Assembly (NCBI GenBank): GCA_013397845.1
Contig: VZTG01001883.1
Coordinates: 1,120,024-1,184,023 of the forward strand
Reading direction: 5' to 3'
Source: Melanocharis versteri
Lineage: Eukaryota; Chordata; Aves; Passeriformes; Melanocharitidae
DNA: 64,000 nt
The notes under the pieces were generated by a model that saw only the letters and a program-made list of their open reading frames with translations, was not told the origin of the DNA and made no database searches. Positions 39,901 through 52,990 of the stretch are shown here, one piece after another. The translations under genes and the position numbers were made by a program. Within the stretch, counting starts at the first letter, position 1. Every line of letters starts with the position of its first letter.

Positions 39901-42900
39901 TAGAAAGATTTTACACTATTTTGATTTTCAGTGGTTCCCAATCTCATATTTTTCCTCAGTTTAATAACAGAGATTGCTCAGTGTCAGTGTATTTGCACTT
40001 AATGTACTACACTTTTTTTTACTCTTTCTGCTTTAGTGTTCCTGACTCAAACAAAAATCAGACTTACTGACTTTAAAATAGAAAAAACAGGAATATAATC
40101 TGAAAGATTAGGTTTTGTCAAAGCAAAATTTTACCTGTGTTTTTAATCTGCTTTAATATAACAGGCTCTTTTGAGTCTACGTTATCCACAGCAATTGAAT
40201 AACAGATAATCCCAACTGAACCTCACAGAAAAAAAAGAAATTAAAATAAATGTCTTGCTTCAGGAATCACTTACCAAACTCTTTGTAAATTTTACTTGTT
40301 TTCATCACAAGTGATGAAACTAGAGGTAACTGTATGATTCATAGAGATGACACCATCACTAAAACCAGCTAAAATGTAAGTCTTTCAAAATTTGATTTTT
40401 GTATCCTCAGATCTAAGACAATGCACAATGATAAATGCATGAGTGATAAACCTAATGCATTAAGAAAAACACCACACACTTGCCCAGTACAATTTTGTGC
40501 TTGTGACAAAAGCATCTAACATTAGTCTATCACAGCTCAGGACTAAAATTATTACCTTCTTAAGCTTTACTTAGCAGTACAATCTATATAAAAGAAATTC
40601 TAAATATGTAATAATTTAAGTGTGATTATAGAACATAATCTCAGTAGACACTGAGAATTGGTACAGAATATGTCCTGCATCACCTGGGACTTTGTGTAAA
40701 ATAGTATTTGCAGAATATTTTGAGATAAATTAAATCAGTCTGTAAATAGGAGCAATGCACCTCCTCTTCTGACATCACTACAGACTTACTAACACTGTTT
40801 CATTTAAAAAAAGAACAGGTATGGCCTTGCCAAATATGTCAGGTCTCACTTTGCTAAACATTTATTTGTTCACTATCCGCATCTTCCCTGAAGTAGCAGT
40901 ATGTTATCGTGAAACAAAAGAACTGCACAGACTTCATGTCCACCACTATATAACACATTATGTCTAGCTTATATACATGTCAATACATTCCAAGATTTTC
41001 TTGGAAAGGCAAATAAAGTAAATTTAAGTTTATAAAACCAAGGGGTCCACCCAGGATCAAATATAGACTTTTACTGATTTGAATGATGAGCTTTTCAGAC
41101 TACACAGTCTGGCTAGATCATATAGAAATGCAATAAATGAAAGAAATTTGTGCCAGGTCTTGGGTACAATCCCTGACAATGGCATTAAAAAGATAATAAA
41201 AATAAAATCCTTGTTACCTAAACTAATTTTTAAATTGATCTTAAGAACACCACAGCATGCTCAGTGATTCCACAATGCAAATTAAATTCTTAGTTAAAAA
41301 ACTGGGACTTATGTATTTTATTTCCTCAGACCTTTGTCCATTTTGTTAACATATTGAATACCTAGTGCAATGCTATTGAAATAAATTTGATTGTGAGACC
41401 CAAATCACTCTAAGAGGAAAAATGGAATCCAAGTTGTTACTTACTTAAGTACTGAACTGTATCCAAAGTACCAATCTGCAAACCTGGAACCAGAACTCAC
41501 ATCCTCTTCAGTTTTTCTGTAGTTATAAATATTCCTAGACTTCTGAATTTCTAAACTCTCCAGCATGATACTCTTATCAAGAATGGAAGACAAATGTAGC
41601 TGATCTTGAAGCATCACCAGATAACCATGAAACTTCTGCTACTCTGTAAACAATCCTGAAACTCTGCTCCACAGCCGTATTTTGCTTCATTCTCGATTCT
41701 CCCATTCATGAACCTTTATGTTAGCTTACTTGTATTTGTCAGGATTATACCAAGGGACAGCCAGTTTATACCACCACAGGTACCACTGTGATAATGTTAA
41801 CACTTCTACAGAGATTCATAAGGAGGATTCGAAAGCCTACAATATCCTAGGTATTTACAAATGCTTTGGTGAAGGGAAAAGACAAAAAAATGCATAGTTA
41901 AAAGTTTTGGTAGACCTATTTAAGGTAATAAAACTTCCTTAAACATGTTGACCAACAAAGCAGTTTAAATATTTATCCTACCTACTTTTGGTATGTCCAC
42001 CATAAATCTCTATTTTTATTCTTTCTCCCAAAAAAACCCCATGAGTAAACTACACTATCAGATCCACAGAAAGTAAATCACCAAATTAATTACTTGAGAA
42101 TACAATTTCTCTGTCTCATTTTCATAAGTTTGGATTTATGTGAACTTAAATTAATGGAGTATTTTCAGACTATATCAGGTACTCAGACAAGTGGTTTGTG
42201 CCAGTGGGGACAGTCAACCACATCCATGGATATTCATGATTATTCACAGAATCTGATGAAATGGTCCATCTAAAATCTGCATCATTCCAAATGCAGCAGG
42301 AAATATTTTCACCCATTTGATCAAATTTGACTGAATATCCATTTTATTTACCAATACTGTAAAGGATACTTTGGTGCTTAAAAAAAAAGTGAAGGGCTTT
42401 TTTTTATCAATTAAATACATTCTGCCTTCATTTGCTTTGTTTCTGCACCTAAGATTTGCCCATAATTTCATTGCTGGGTGTCTTAGTATTGTGCAAGTAC
42501 TTCCATTTTTTATGTTTAAGTTAACAAGCCGACCAGCATTCTGTATCCTTAATTTAAATTTCTTATCATTTTGATGGATTGCTTTCTCCTTTTGGCTTAA
42601 CACCTCTTTTATGCTCCTATCAGTGTTTTCTTTTTTCTCTCTGGGAAAGTAGCTTTTCCAATTTTCATGTTCAAGTCATTTATCCATTAAACTATTTACA
42701 TGTTTACATTCTACTACTTGCGCCATAATCAAGGCTGAGCTGTTCATTCAGTATGTAAGAGTATTTGTTCAAGATATAAAGACAGTCAGATTTTGTCTTG
42801 CGCTCTTTTTTTTAAACAAAAAACCCTTTTTAAACACTTAAATGTATCGCTTGGTGAACAACAGTACTCAAAACCCACATTAACAGATATACATCCTATT

Positions 42901-45242
42901 ATTTTTCTATCTTCTACAACTTCTAAAAAATAACTGATTCGGTATAACGAACGTCACAATTTTCAAATTAAAAAGAAAAATCTAAGTTGACATGACTAAA
43001 ACAAACCAATTAAATCTACGTGGAGATTGTAAATCCATTATTCTTGCATACACTGTCACATGCGCTATCATTTCATTAGTGGCATAAGAAAATTATACTG
43101 AATATCAAGTCAGCCTGCCTATTCGTGCACTAATAAAAAGCTCTCAAAACTTTCTTCAATGTTGGTAAACATTATTATGAACTTCTGACTCTGGCTTCAA
43201 ATTCAAAATTGGTTTAAAAGCAGTAAAAATAAATCATACATAATATTTCGTTACTTGGTATCAGGTAAATGAAATTAAACTATTCCAATGCTATTCCATT
43301 TTGCATACCAAAAAAGCCACAAAACTTTTTTAAGGCTCCAATTTTCATTATCATATTCCTACTCTTCATACTAAGCCCACTCATGAAGAAAAGTGAGTCT
43401 ACAGACCAACATCTCTGAAACAGTACCAGCTATCCCTTTGTCACTCAGAGAAGCACATTCTTCACCTGAATTTATAGTTCTTATATTTAATTATCACATC
43501 AGTACTTCCCTGCATAGTCCCATGTCGAATACCACACAGCCATACTGTGGCTTCTGTTATACCTATCAGTTACTTGGTAACTACCAACTATCTTATCAAA
43601 TTAATGACATACCAGGAAGTTGGGCTCCGATGCATCTTATTTCCCTATCCCTAATTAGAATGAACATTTACTGAATGAATAAAGTCTTGAATACTGTTAA
43701 GAGAAGCAGAACCACTGCTGGAAGGCCTGTGACACCACAGGACTAAAGCTAAAGAAATACACTGGTACTGGGCCAAATCATGATAACTTCATCTGTTTGC
43801 ACAAAACTGCTGGCTATCAGATCTAATCAAACTGTAACATGACAAAGTGAATCATAAATTTGCAGACATGAAGACTATTCCTAATTGTGTATATAAATAA
43901 TTGGCTTTGTAATTGGAAGTACTTGCATCTCTCCTCCAGCACTATTTTCATATCAGTGTCCAAAACCAAAAAACCCCCACCAAAAAACATACCAAAAAAC
44001 ACCCTACCAACCACCACTCACATGACCAGGTTTCAAATTATATCTCATTAAAAAACCATGGAGTGTAAAGAGACAATTGATAGTTGCTTACGAACACACT
44101 CCTGACTCCCCATTTCCCCATAAAACAGTAAATTACAATTATTAAAATCAGAAATAAAATTCAAAACAAAAATTAATGCCTTATGAATGTTTTTAAGTGA
44201 AGACAGCAAGGAGGACATTCTGGGAAAATCCACCAACAGCAGCCAAAATTACCTGTCTTCCTCTGTTGCTAAATTCATACTCATGTGCCTCTGGATCCTC
44301 AGAGCCTGTGTGTGTATCCTGACCCCAAGCTTTAAACCTAACACTGGCCTGCATTGTTGGCACTGTGTCATCTTTTTGCAAGTCCTATTTCTCACCCATT
44401 ATTTAGTGGAATTTTAAAGAATGTTTACTGTTTTCTGCTACATAGGAAACTTTAACAACTATGTAACAGTTACTTCTTTTTTCTTACCTACTTTGAACCA
44501 CCATCCACCTCTAGAGTAGACCGAGAAGAATACCATTTACTTAAAACTGTGTAAGTTGTAGCATGTGAAGTAACAAATGGAACTGAGCATACATGAAGGG
44601 AAAAAATAAATGGCCCTTATAAATAGAAGGTATAAGATTACATACTATTTTCTGTGCTGAGTGAACAGCATTACTTCTTCCACTCTCTTCAGTTTAATAA
44701 TTGCCCATAATAACTTGACCTACAGTTTGAAATTTAAATGCAGGCTGTGGCTTGTTCCACAAAGTCTAAACCAAGTAAGTACAACAGAATTGAGAACTAA
44801 ATAAGGTTTGCTTTATTTCCTATGCACTTGCATGAAAAAGGCAAATAAAGCTCAAGGGGGATCATCTTAGCAGATAATTATTCAAATATAAAAACACTAA
44901 AGCACTACTAATGTCATATCAGGGTCTGCATGCCATCTTTTTTAACAAATGAAGGATAGCAATAGAAACACTCAAGCTTGAAAGATCAAAGCATGTTCTC
45001 TTTCAAAGATCTCTGTAAGTGGAGGAAGAAAATTTTGACAGAATCTCACAATTCTTTTAAAAGAAATAACCTGCATTGTTCTATAAAATATTTACAATAA
45101 TGTTTTTATCTGTCATTGCTGTTGTGGTGGTGGCAACTATGTACCACACAGACACCTGCTCACATACACACCTCATTGGTGAAATGGAGAGGAGAATCAG
45201 AAAGAAGCTAAAACCCGTGGGATAAGACAAAAACAGTTCAAG

Positions 45243-45296
45243 AACTGAAAAATAAAATAAAACAATAAAATTTAAAAAATAAAAAATAATATAATT
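45243..45296. repeat. A-rich tract of AAATA/AAAT units
   Basis: About 54 bases almost wholly A and T in short AAAAT-like units. On the minus strand it gives a spurious F-rich open frame. Confidence 0.8.
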
Positions 45297-46308
45297 GCAA
45301 TGAAAAGGGAAAGAGCAACAAGATAGAAATAAAACCAAAAAAATTGCAAGTGATGTACAATACCATTGCTTACCACTGAGTGATGTCTAGCCTCTTCTCC
45401 AGCTGAGACCGGCTCCTCCCAGACAACTCTCCTGTGTTTGTAAACTGGGAATAATGTTCTACTACATGGAATATCCCTTTGCCAGTTCCCCTGGCCTGGC
45501 TATGCTCCCTTGCAGCTATTTGTGCACCTTCTCACTAGCAGAGCATGGAAAACTGAAAAGTCCTTGACTTAGGGTGCAACAACTAAACCATCAGTGTGTT
45601 ATCAACCTTACTATCATATTAAATCCAAAACACAGCACGTTTCAGCTACTAGGAAGAGAATTAACTTTGTTCTTGCCAAAACCAGGCAGTTTAGGTTTTG
45701 CTACATTTCACAAAACATTTTGAAAAATACGTCAGCTACTAGGAGGTATAACTACGCTTACTAAAAGTTTACTCTTTTCTGAGTCTACATCAATCAGGAG
45801 AAAGTGACAACGAACAAAATAATGAAAGAGAATACTTATTCTGTCCAGTTATATCAGTATGGAGTCCTGAATAAAGGCCGGAACAAGATTTCTGAAGAAA
45901 ACCTAAAAGGTGACACCTTTCTTTCAAAACTGAGGGAACAGAATACAATGAAAGATCGTACCATGATACAGCGAGCTATGCAAATTAACTCAGACTGCCT
46001 CAGACTTTTGTATAATCCCTTTTCGCCCAGGTCGTGCAATGTCCCAGATGGTACAGCTGGGAAATAATTTCTATATCCACTGTGCATGATGTAAACTATC
46101 GTGTTATTCAGCCACTGTACTAGGTTGAAACACAGTTGATTTCATTTGCCTTTTTTGTTAGCAAGGGAAAACAAAAAACCACAAAAGCCCATTGCAGTTT
46201 GAAATAACTTGTTGATAAAATACATCTGAATGTGCCACAGAAATTATAATTAATAGAATTTTAAATTCTTTCTCCCTTTTATTAATGAAAATGGAACCAG
46301 TAACATAC

Positions 46309-46501
46309 CTCTTTTTTCTCTGTGAACTTCTTCCAAAAGTTTTTCTTGTTTTTTTATCTGTTTAAAGAGAGACTGATGTTCAGTCTCCTTTATCTGTGTA
46401 AAGTGCTTGAGCTGTTCTCGGCTTTGCAGCAAGTTGCATCGCAGCTTTTTTTCCTTACTTTCTCTTTCCTTTACCTCCTCACACAGCCACTGAAGCTTAG
46501 T
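46309..46501 (-). CDS. CEP128: CEP128 coiled-coil exon, ends in phase 1
   Basis: 193 bases: 64 codons plus one base. The acceptor is TAAATGTAG before ACT-AAG-CTT and the donor is AGAG|GTATGT. The peptide begins TKLQWLCEEVKERE and ends EEVHREKR, both near-identical to recalled CEP128 (TKLQWLCEELKERE and EIHREKR). The last base is the first base of a codon completed by the exon at 19569. This is the only split codon in the window, and it supports pairing the two exons across the 26.7 kb intron. Confidence 0.95.
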
Positions 46502-48182
46502 CTACATTTAAAAAAATGGTACAATAAAAAGTAAAGAATGCTAATGAAAATAAGAGGACATAAATGTTCACTGACTGAATTATCTTTGGAGTCACAGATT
46601 ACTCATTTGTAGATATCTGAATAATAATAACAGGGGACATTCAGATATATTAAGAGAACATATGTTGACCTTCAAGAGACTCAAAAGACATATTTTGGCT
46701 AATAATTATATGTGAAAAGCCATTACAGTGATTTTATTTTATATTATTTCATTTCTTTTAAATCAGAAGCGTGAATTTGCTAGGGTAGACATGGAAATTC
46801 ACACTGAATTAGTGCACACATAGACACCAAGAGATAGGCCTTCCTTTCAGAATACCTTTTTCTCTCTATTTTATGTTGACAGATTTTAAAGTATCTCTCC
46901 TTTCTAAAAAAGTGACATCAATCCTTTCTAGTCAGCAAAAGTCAATATTTAAGGTTCACTCAAAGGAGAAAAAGATATCATTGATAAGGTTGTGATCAAT
47001 ATAGTAAATTAGAAGTGATCAAATGGAATACTTTCACACAGCCTATCTAAAAACAAAAGAAAATAAAAGTGGCATTTTAAGTAGTCATTCATTCTAAAAT
47101 TCCCTGTAGCAGCTAAACAAACTTAGGTGAGAATTGTATGCAAAACATTATTAGGTGCTCTTTGAAAGTTCTTTTTAATAACATGACAGTGTCACTTTTT
47201 CAAATGAAGAAACCACTTCCTCCATAATATTTCTGATTCCAATCTTATCTCCATTATCTATAGTGGTTGTTTTTCTCAGTCTACAAGTCTTACACAGACC
47301 AGACACCATGAATAACCTTCTCTTACATGCAAACACGTGCTATTTTTTTCTTTAGTAAATTCTCCTGTGGCTTGGACCTTGCTACATGAAGCAAAAACAC
47401 CAGTTGTCTTCCACAGTTTGTGATCTATTTTGATCATGAGAAACTTACTTCTTTTAAAAGCTACTGGGTAAGAAACATGCTTATGTGTGTGAGTTGAGGG
47501 AGCTGGAGAAAAGCTGCAAAATGAAAGGCAACATTTATGAGTTACAGCCATCACCTTGAAGATGTTTTCAAGCATGTGTGCTCCCACATTATCGGATTTG
47601 AAAGCTTCAAAGGGGAAAGAAAAATTGTTCATTTTTCAAGAATCCAATCTAATATATTTTAGATTTAATAAATACCAGCCCTACTTAAAATAATTTCTTG
47701 CTTTGTGATAATGCTGTAAGAGAAACTTAACCTGCTGACTACATTCTCGTGCTTTACTTGTCCGAAAAAATTTGAACCAGATCTAAAGGCTATCACTGCT
47801 TTTACTTCAATGCCTTTGTTTCGTGAAAACAACATTGCTATTTATTTTGCTATAGAGATGGCTATTTCTTGTTGATAGAAACATTTGGAAAATTATTCTA
47901 TCAGTTGAAATAACAGTCTGGAAATATCAGAATAATTGCCAAAGGAATGCTTTGTATTTTTCCTTTTACCCTTTAAGTGCCATTTTAAATGGACTTTCAA
48001 CTAAATCAGATCCATTCATCCCCAGACTCACCCCCTCACTCAATTGTTAGGGCTGAAAAGGTCCTTAAGGATCATCTAGTTCCAGCCCCCTGCCATGTGC
48101 AGGGACACCTCCCACTATACCAGGTTGCTCAAACACTGAATATTAGCTTACTCAGTAAAATTTCAGGAGGTTTGATTATTAC
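46502..48182 (-). other. CEP128: CEP128 intron, 1681 bases
   Basis: Intron between donor GTAATA and acceptor AAATGTAG. It contains one short CR1 tail fragment at about 48041-48133; otherwise AT-rich unique sequence. Confidence 0.83.
48041..48133 (-). mobile_element. Short CR1 tail fragment
   Basis: The sequence 'ggctgaaaaggtccttaagg', 'atcatctagttccagccccc' and 'tgccatgtgcagggacacct' is the reverse complement of the CR1 3' region (GGTGTCCCTGCACATGGCAGGGGG...). About 90 bases survive. Confidence 0.85.
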
Positions 48183-48242
48183 CTTTGTTTCTGCTAACCA
48201 GCGATGAGGATCATTCAGCACTGTTGGTGTAAGGGATACTGC
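48183..48242 (-). CDS. CEP128: CEP128 short exon with DPHRWLAE block
   Basis: A 20-codon exon, phase 0 to 0, between acceptor TTCCCATAG and donor AAG|GTAATA. It encodes AVSLTPTVLNDPHRWLAETK. The second half (DPHRWLAE) is one of the best-conserved non-coiled segments in the recalled CEP128 protein, whereas the first nine residues differ from mammals. The exon is too short for ordinary open-frame finding and was located by its splice sites and this block. It probably forms a short break between coiled-coil stretches. Confidence 0.92.
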
Positions 48243-49799
48243 CTATGGGAAAACAGGAGACAAAGAAACACACGTAAAATGGGAATTAGACTTAGAAGGA
48301 AGAAAGTCTTTTCTGCTTACTGGAAATTCATCAAACAAATACCTTTTTTTATCAAGGAATATTAAGCCTACTGCTTGACTTCTCTGAATACAAATATTTA
48401 TCCACCAAATTCCTCCTTGCTTACCCAAGTTGCAGTGGCAACTTCTTGAAGTAAAGGGTGAAACTTTTTAGAAACCTTGGCAATACCTAAAGTACTGGGC
48501 AGAGGAACAATATAACAAAGGAAGATTCTTACCTTTAAAAAAGAAATTCATACCAGGATCACAAAACTAACGCTTTTTCACATTAGCTGTCTAGTCAAAA
48601 ACTTGCATTCAGAACTGGTTTAAGTTTGCCAGTGATAAAGAAACAAGAATTGAATAAACAGGGTCATGCAAAACTTTACCCAGAAACCAAAAACTCTGCA
48701 TAAGGTGGGAAGCAAGTCCAAGAAGGCATGGCTCAATGATCAAAAATCTGGCAACTACAGAAGATCACAAAACTTTATAAAAAAAAAAGACCTATCTGTA
48801 AGGATACAGAGGAGAAAGCTTGTTTGTCAAACACATTTTCTTAGAATTCTCATCTAGTTTTGTGCTGCAACACCCCAACTCCATATGTAAGTGGAGAAAT
48901 TGTGTCAATCATGAGAAATTCCTATTTCAAAAGCAGCCCAGCCCAGTCAAATGACCAGGAACAACAAAGTATTCTCTGTTTAAATAGCAAGACAAAAAAA
49001 TAGATGTAATCTGAGTGTACTCTGGGTTGCAGCTGAGGCTAAAAAGCCACCAGGTCAAGCACTTGTGAGTGTGGTGACAAGCTGAGTCAGACAGCCCGTT
49101 CTCTTTATTCTCAGAAACATACAATGTTGATTTAAAAGGATTAGTCATGTAGAATCATATGGAGGGAGGAAGAGTGGTTTCTGTACCTGGGGAGCAAATG
49201 AGAATGCTCAGAAGAAAAGCCACAGGGAGACAGGGGTTGCAGGAGAAGCAGTAAAATAGCGAAAAAAAAGTTACAGCAAGCCACCAGCTTCCTGAAAATT
49301 TGAGTCTGCGTTTTCTAGATACAAGGACCTGCTCCTCAAAAGAGGAGGTTATAAACTCTTTTCATAATCAGTATTCAGTTCTCTACATAAAAAACAAAGC
49401 ATCCAGGTGTTTTTTTAAAAAACCTTTCTTTCATTTTCTCCTGGTTTTAAAAGCATTTTAGGTCTTTCTTGAGGACTTCCCAACTCTAGGAACACGGCCT
49501 AAGAAAACCTACCTCAAAATTTTGGCTAATAAAAGGTCCTTTCACACAAGCAAAAGGAGAAGTATTCCACACAAAAGGAAAAAAAAAAGGCAAAAGAAAG
49601 CAGTACCAATCAATGAATGGACAGTTCTTCATAGTATCCCATTCTAATACCTAGCAATGTCCCTCTGTACCAGCTAAATATCCATAATTCTGTTAGAATA
49701 ATTATCTATACAACAGTGACAACAATGCATACAAGTTCCGCTACAAACTTTCATTAAGAAAATAACAAAACCTGCAGCATACTTAAAACTTAGAATTAC
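48243..49799 (-). other. CEP128: CEP128 intron, 1557 bases
   Basis: Intron with the weak donor GTAATT at 49799 and acceptor CCCATAG. No repeat or RNA gene was recognised. Purine-rich stretches near 49200-49280 and 49550-49600 are not a defined element. Confidence 0.8.
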
Positions 49800-49976
49800 T
49801 TTGAATTTCTCCAAGCAGTCCCGAGACAAGATTTCACAAGCAGCATCAATTTCACTTCCTATCGTGGAGAGAATGGATTGCTGCTCCATTTCTAAGTGAC
49901 GCAGCTGATCTTTAAACTGCAGTCTGGCCTCACTCATCCTTCTCAAATAATCTTCTTCATTGCTGATCTGTTTTTC
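49800..49976 (-). CDS. CEP128: CEP128 coiled-coil exon with weak donor
   Basis: A 59-codon exon. The acceptor is TTTCACTCCAG before GAA-AAA-CAG. The peptide carries RRMSEARLQFKDQL and IGSEIDAAC, which match recalled CEP128 (RRMEEARLQ and IGKEIDAAC). I place the 3' end at TTC-AAA|GTAATT because residue spacing to the next exon then agrees exactly with the family: ten residues between the K and the conserved DPHRW block. That donor is poor (AAA upstream, TT at +5 and +6). A downstream CAG|GTTTTG is the obvious alternative, but it would add residues that are absent from the family. Confidence 0.9.
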
Positions 49977-52825
49977 CTGGAGTGAAACAAGAAAAACAAA
50001 ACAAAGATAAATTATTGCATAAATAATATAACACACATCATTAGCCATGTATCTTTCAATCTTATAATCACACCATACTCAGTCATGCTAAGTTCAACTC
50101 CTTGCCATGGAAAAATAATACCTTCTAATAGCACTTGTAAGTTCCTCCCTTGATTCTCCTCATTATCCTGTAAACCAGTTAAGAAGAAACTGCTACCAAA
50201 TCCAAACTCAACAATCATAAAGCCTATTTTCAAAGACAAAAATAGATGTTCTATTACAGATCTCCTCATGAGTAGAAAAAAGCCCAGAGCAAATACTCCC
50301 ATTATTATCTTTTGCCCTGAATCAGTTATAGGCATCTAATCTCTATCATCAGAAAAGAGATCCCAGAAGGAAAATTTTATTGGCAATCAGTGTGCCCTCA
50401 AAGGAAAACTACTCAAAGAATATCTCATAGGAGAGTGAGTGGCACTAAGGAAAGCGTTTTATGTTATCATCCCATGTCAGAAAGTTGATTAAATATGTTA
50501 CATATGTTTTTAAAATTCAGATTCTCTTCTTTTATATCTATGATAGAGCTGCCATATAAAACCAAACAAAACTGCTGCTGGATTACACAAAACATTGAAT
50601 TATGCATCATAATTAATGTAGAAAAACCTATCTTGTGAGAATAAGTAAAATTGAAACACACCTGTCTACTGCTGAGATCAGGAGGATGTAATGCAGCAAA
50701 GGGCAAACACTTTAATAGGCAAACTCCAATGTGTGCAAGTTGCACCAAGAATGGTGAGAAGAGCAAAAATTTCAAAAATGTGGACCTCCACAATGACAAG
50801 TTACAACTGTTTGAAGTGTATTTGTTGGAAATCTACATGCACTGCTCTTATGAAACACCAATGTGGAGTTAGGTAATTTGTGTCTAACACAGAAGTTCCA
50901 TGAATGGGATATATATGGAATCATAGAATCATTTATGTCGGAAAATAACTCGGTGATCATAGAGTCCAACTGCAAACCCCATACTGCCAAGTCCACCACT
51001 AAACCATGTCCCTGAACACCACATCTACATGTGTTTTGAACACCTCCAGGGGCTGGTGACTCAACCACTTCCCTGAATAAATCTTTCCTAATATCCAATC
51101 TAGATCTCCCCTGACACAGCTTAAGGCTATTTGCTCTTGTCCTATCACTTGCTAATTGGGAGAAGAGACCAACTCCCACCTTGCTGCTTCCTTTCAGGAG
51201 GTTGTATACATATACATACATACGTATAGGTGTTACTTCTATTAGCAAAATAGGTGTTTTTAATATAGGTGACCTACAAATGTGGAACGCCCATACTTGA
51301 CAAGCAGTCTGATTTTTCCATTTAATTAATACAAAAATACTTGAGTTAAACAGTAGTTATTTCAAACTGAAGAAATAATAAGATTTTTTAAGATGGAGAT
51401 TCCAGTATTTCTGTACCATAAAGACGGGAGTTGAAATAACAGTTTTGAGCTAGATTCATATTCTGAAAGTAATAAGATTGCATTGTATACATTTCCAGTA
51501 TCAGCATTATGTTATCTCACTATTCACTGAACACAGTCCATCATGTGTCAAAGTTCATTTCCAAGACCATATATGTAACTTCATTTTTTTATTTCTTATC
51601 TTCTTGATTTTCTGAATGTGCCAACATTCCTTATCATTCTACATCCAGAGCCTACAGGAGAAAAATCACTAATGACTCAGAAGCGCACAGAAGGAGAAGG
51701 AAAGAAACCAACCATTTTACCATTATGCTCTGCTCCTTCATCTTTCACGAAAAAAAAAATCCAAGCTAGCTATAATACCTATGCTTCTTTGAATTAGTAT
51801 TTGCATTAAGAACAGAATATTAAAAGTATAAAAAAGCATGGAAAAGAAAAGGAGGTACTTTGTAACACAGTAAGCTTCTGCTGCATTGCCAAACTGTATT
51901 CTGAGATTTCTCAAGAGGTATTATTTTCCCCATCCTAACATCCCTTTTGACAATCCACAAAACCAAAATGGCAAATATTCTCTTGAGTTAACCATTAATG
52001 CAATCTAGTAGAAGTCTCCATCTGCATTTACCTTCAGAATTTGAGACTACAGGATTGCATGTTGAAAAACTTCTCTGATCTTTTTCAATTTAGAGATGAA
52101 AGATGATTTTCATCTAAAAACAGTGTCTTCCTGATATTAGGTAAGGTTGGAGCTAACTCACAACAGACTACAGAAGCCTATGTACACTCCTATAAACACA
52201 TTTTCTTAATAACAGATATTCTAGAACTAAAATGCCAACATAGAAAAAAAACATTTTTGAATTTTCATTTCAGGTACTTTTTACTAGTCTGACAAGTCGA
52301 GCTTTTAAACCACTTCCTGATAGTTTAGCAAGCTAAATAAATGCCAGGTTTAACATTTTTCCATCTCTATACTATCAAAAAAAAACCCCAAAAAACAAAA
52401 ATCCTCTACCCCAACATTAGTTAGAATTTCTTTTACTATGCTTACTTTGCAGATCTACCTCAAGTTACCTCTAAATTACTTATAGCTCCACTGCATCTTG
52501 AAGAAAAATATGTAAAAACCAGAAGTGGTTGGTTAAACATTTGTTAGTTACCTATATTAGAGATCAGACAAACAACAGGGTTTATATTTCTAGTCTTAAA
52601 TAACAACAGCAAATCCTTGGAGGGATACAGTTCATAATCCAGCCAAAGCACTTTTGTCTTCTTTCATTTATATAGAAACAGTGTACTATGGTATGACTGG
52701 GTATATTCTTTAATATATACATGCTGGGGTTTATTAGGTTTACCATCTAGTTCTATAATCCATCAATTTATTTTAGGTATTTATCAGCAGAGAAACAAAT
52801 CATGGCTAAAATCAGTTAAGTTTAC
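49977..52825 (-). other. CEP128: CEP128 intron, 2849 bases
   Basis: Intron between donor GTAAAC and acceptor TTTCACTCCAG. It carries a minus-strand CR1 tail at about 50917-51207. The minus-strand open frames at 50012-50335, 50467-50799 and 50772-51248 are not genes; the last one reads through the CR1 tail. Confidence 0.82.
50917..51207 (-). mobile_element. CR1 3' end fragment
   Basis: Begins with 'ggaatcatagaatcatttat', the reverse complement of the CR1 terminal repeat. It continues through 'gagtccaactgcaaacccca', 'aacacctccaggggctggtg' and 'aatatccaatctagatctcc' to 'tttcaggaggttgtatacat'. It is truncated at its 5' end and in the same orientation as CEP128. The 158-codon open frame on its strand is incidental. 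Confidence 0.94.
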
Positions 52826-52990
52826 CTTTTTCTCCAGTTCTTGTTTTACAAACTCACATTTCCGTTTTAGTTTTATATTTTCTTCCTCATTTTGGGTTAA
52901 TTCTTCTGTCAATTTATCACACTCAACTTTTATTTTTTCCAGTTGTCGACATTGGGTCTTGACTATGTTTTTCTCCTCTAAAAGTTCCAT
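52826..52990 (-). CDS. CEP128: CEP128 coiled-coil exon
   Basis: A 55-codon exon, phase 0 to 0. The acceptor is CCATCAG before ATG-GAA-CTT and the donor is AAG|GTAAAC. The peptide begins MELLEEKN, contains ELTQNEEEN, and ends KQELEKK. The recalled CEP128 family protein has a near-identical ELTQNENEN block at this point. The leading methionine is an internal residue: the preceding exon ends in frame (MRMLK) and homology continues across the junction. Sequence character is uninterrupted coiled coil. Confidence 0.93.

Larger units (their letters stand above)
19570..46308 (-). other. CEP128: CEP128 giant intron, 26,739 bases
   Basis: The intron joins a phase-1 donor (GTATGT at 46308) to the acceptor TTTTGCAG ending at 19570. 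It contains one deleted CR1 copy (about 25.8-26.86 kb) and several short simple repeats, listed separately. The rest (19570-25780 and 26870-46308) shows no exon, RNA gene or interspersed repeat that I can support. Frames such as 22328-22774 and 31018-31269 lack homology and splice context. For a stretch of this size the repeat content looks low. Confidence 0.8.

Noticed and set aside
50772..51248. 158-codon minus-strand open frame as a possible CEP128 exon or gene
   Set aside because: It reads through the CR1 3' tail (50917-51207) and has no coiled-coil or CEP128 similarity.
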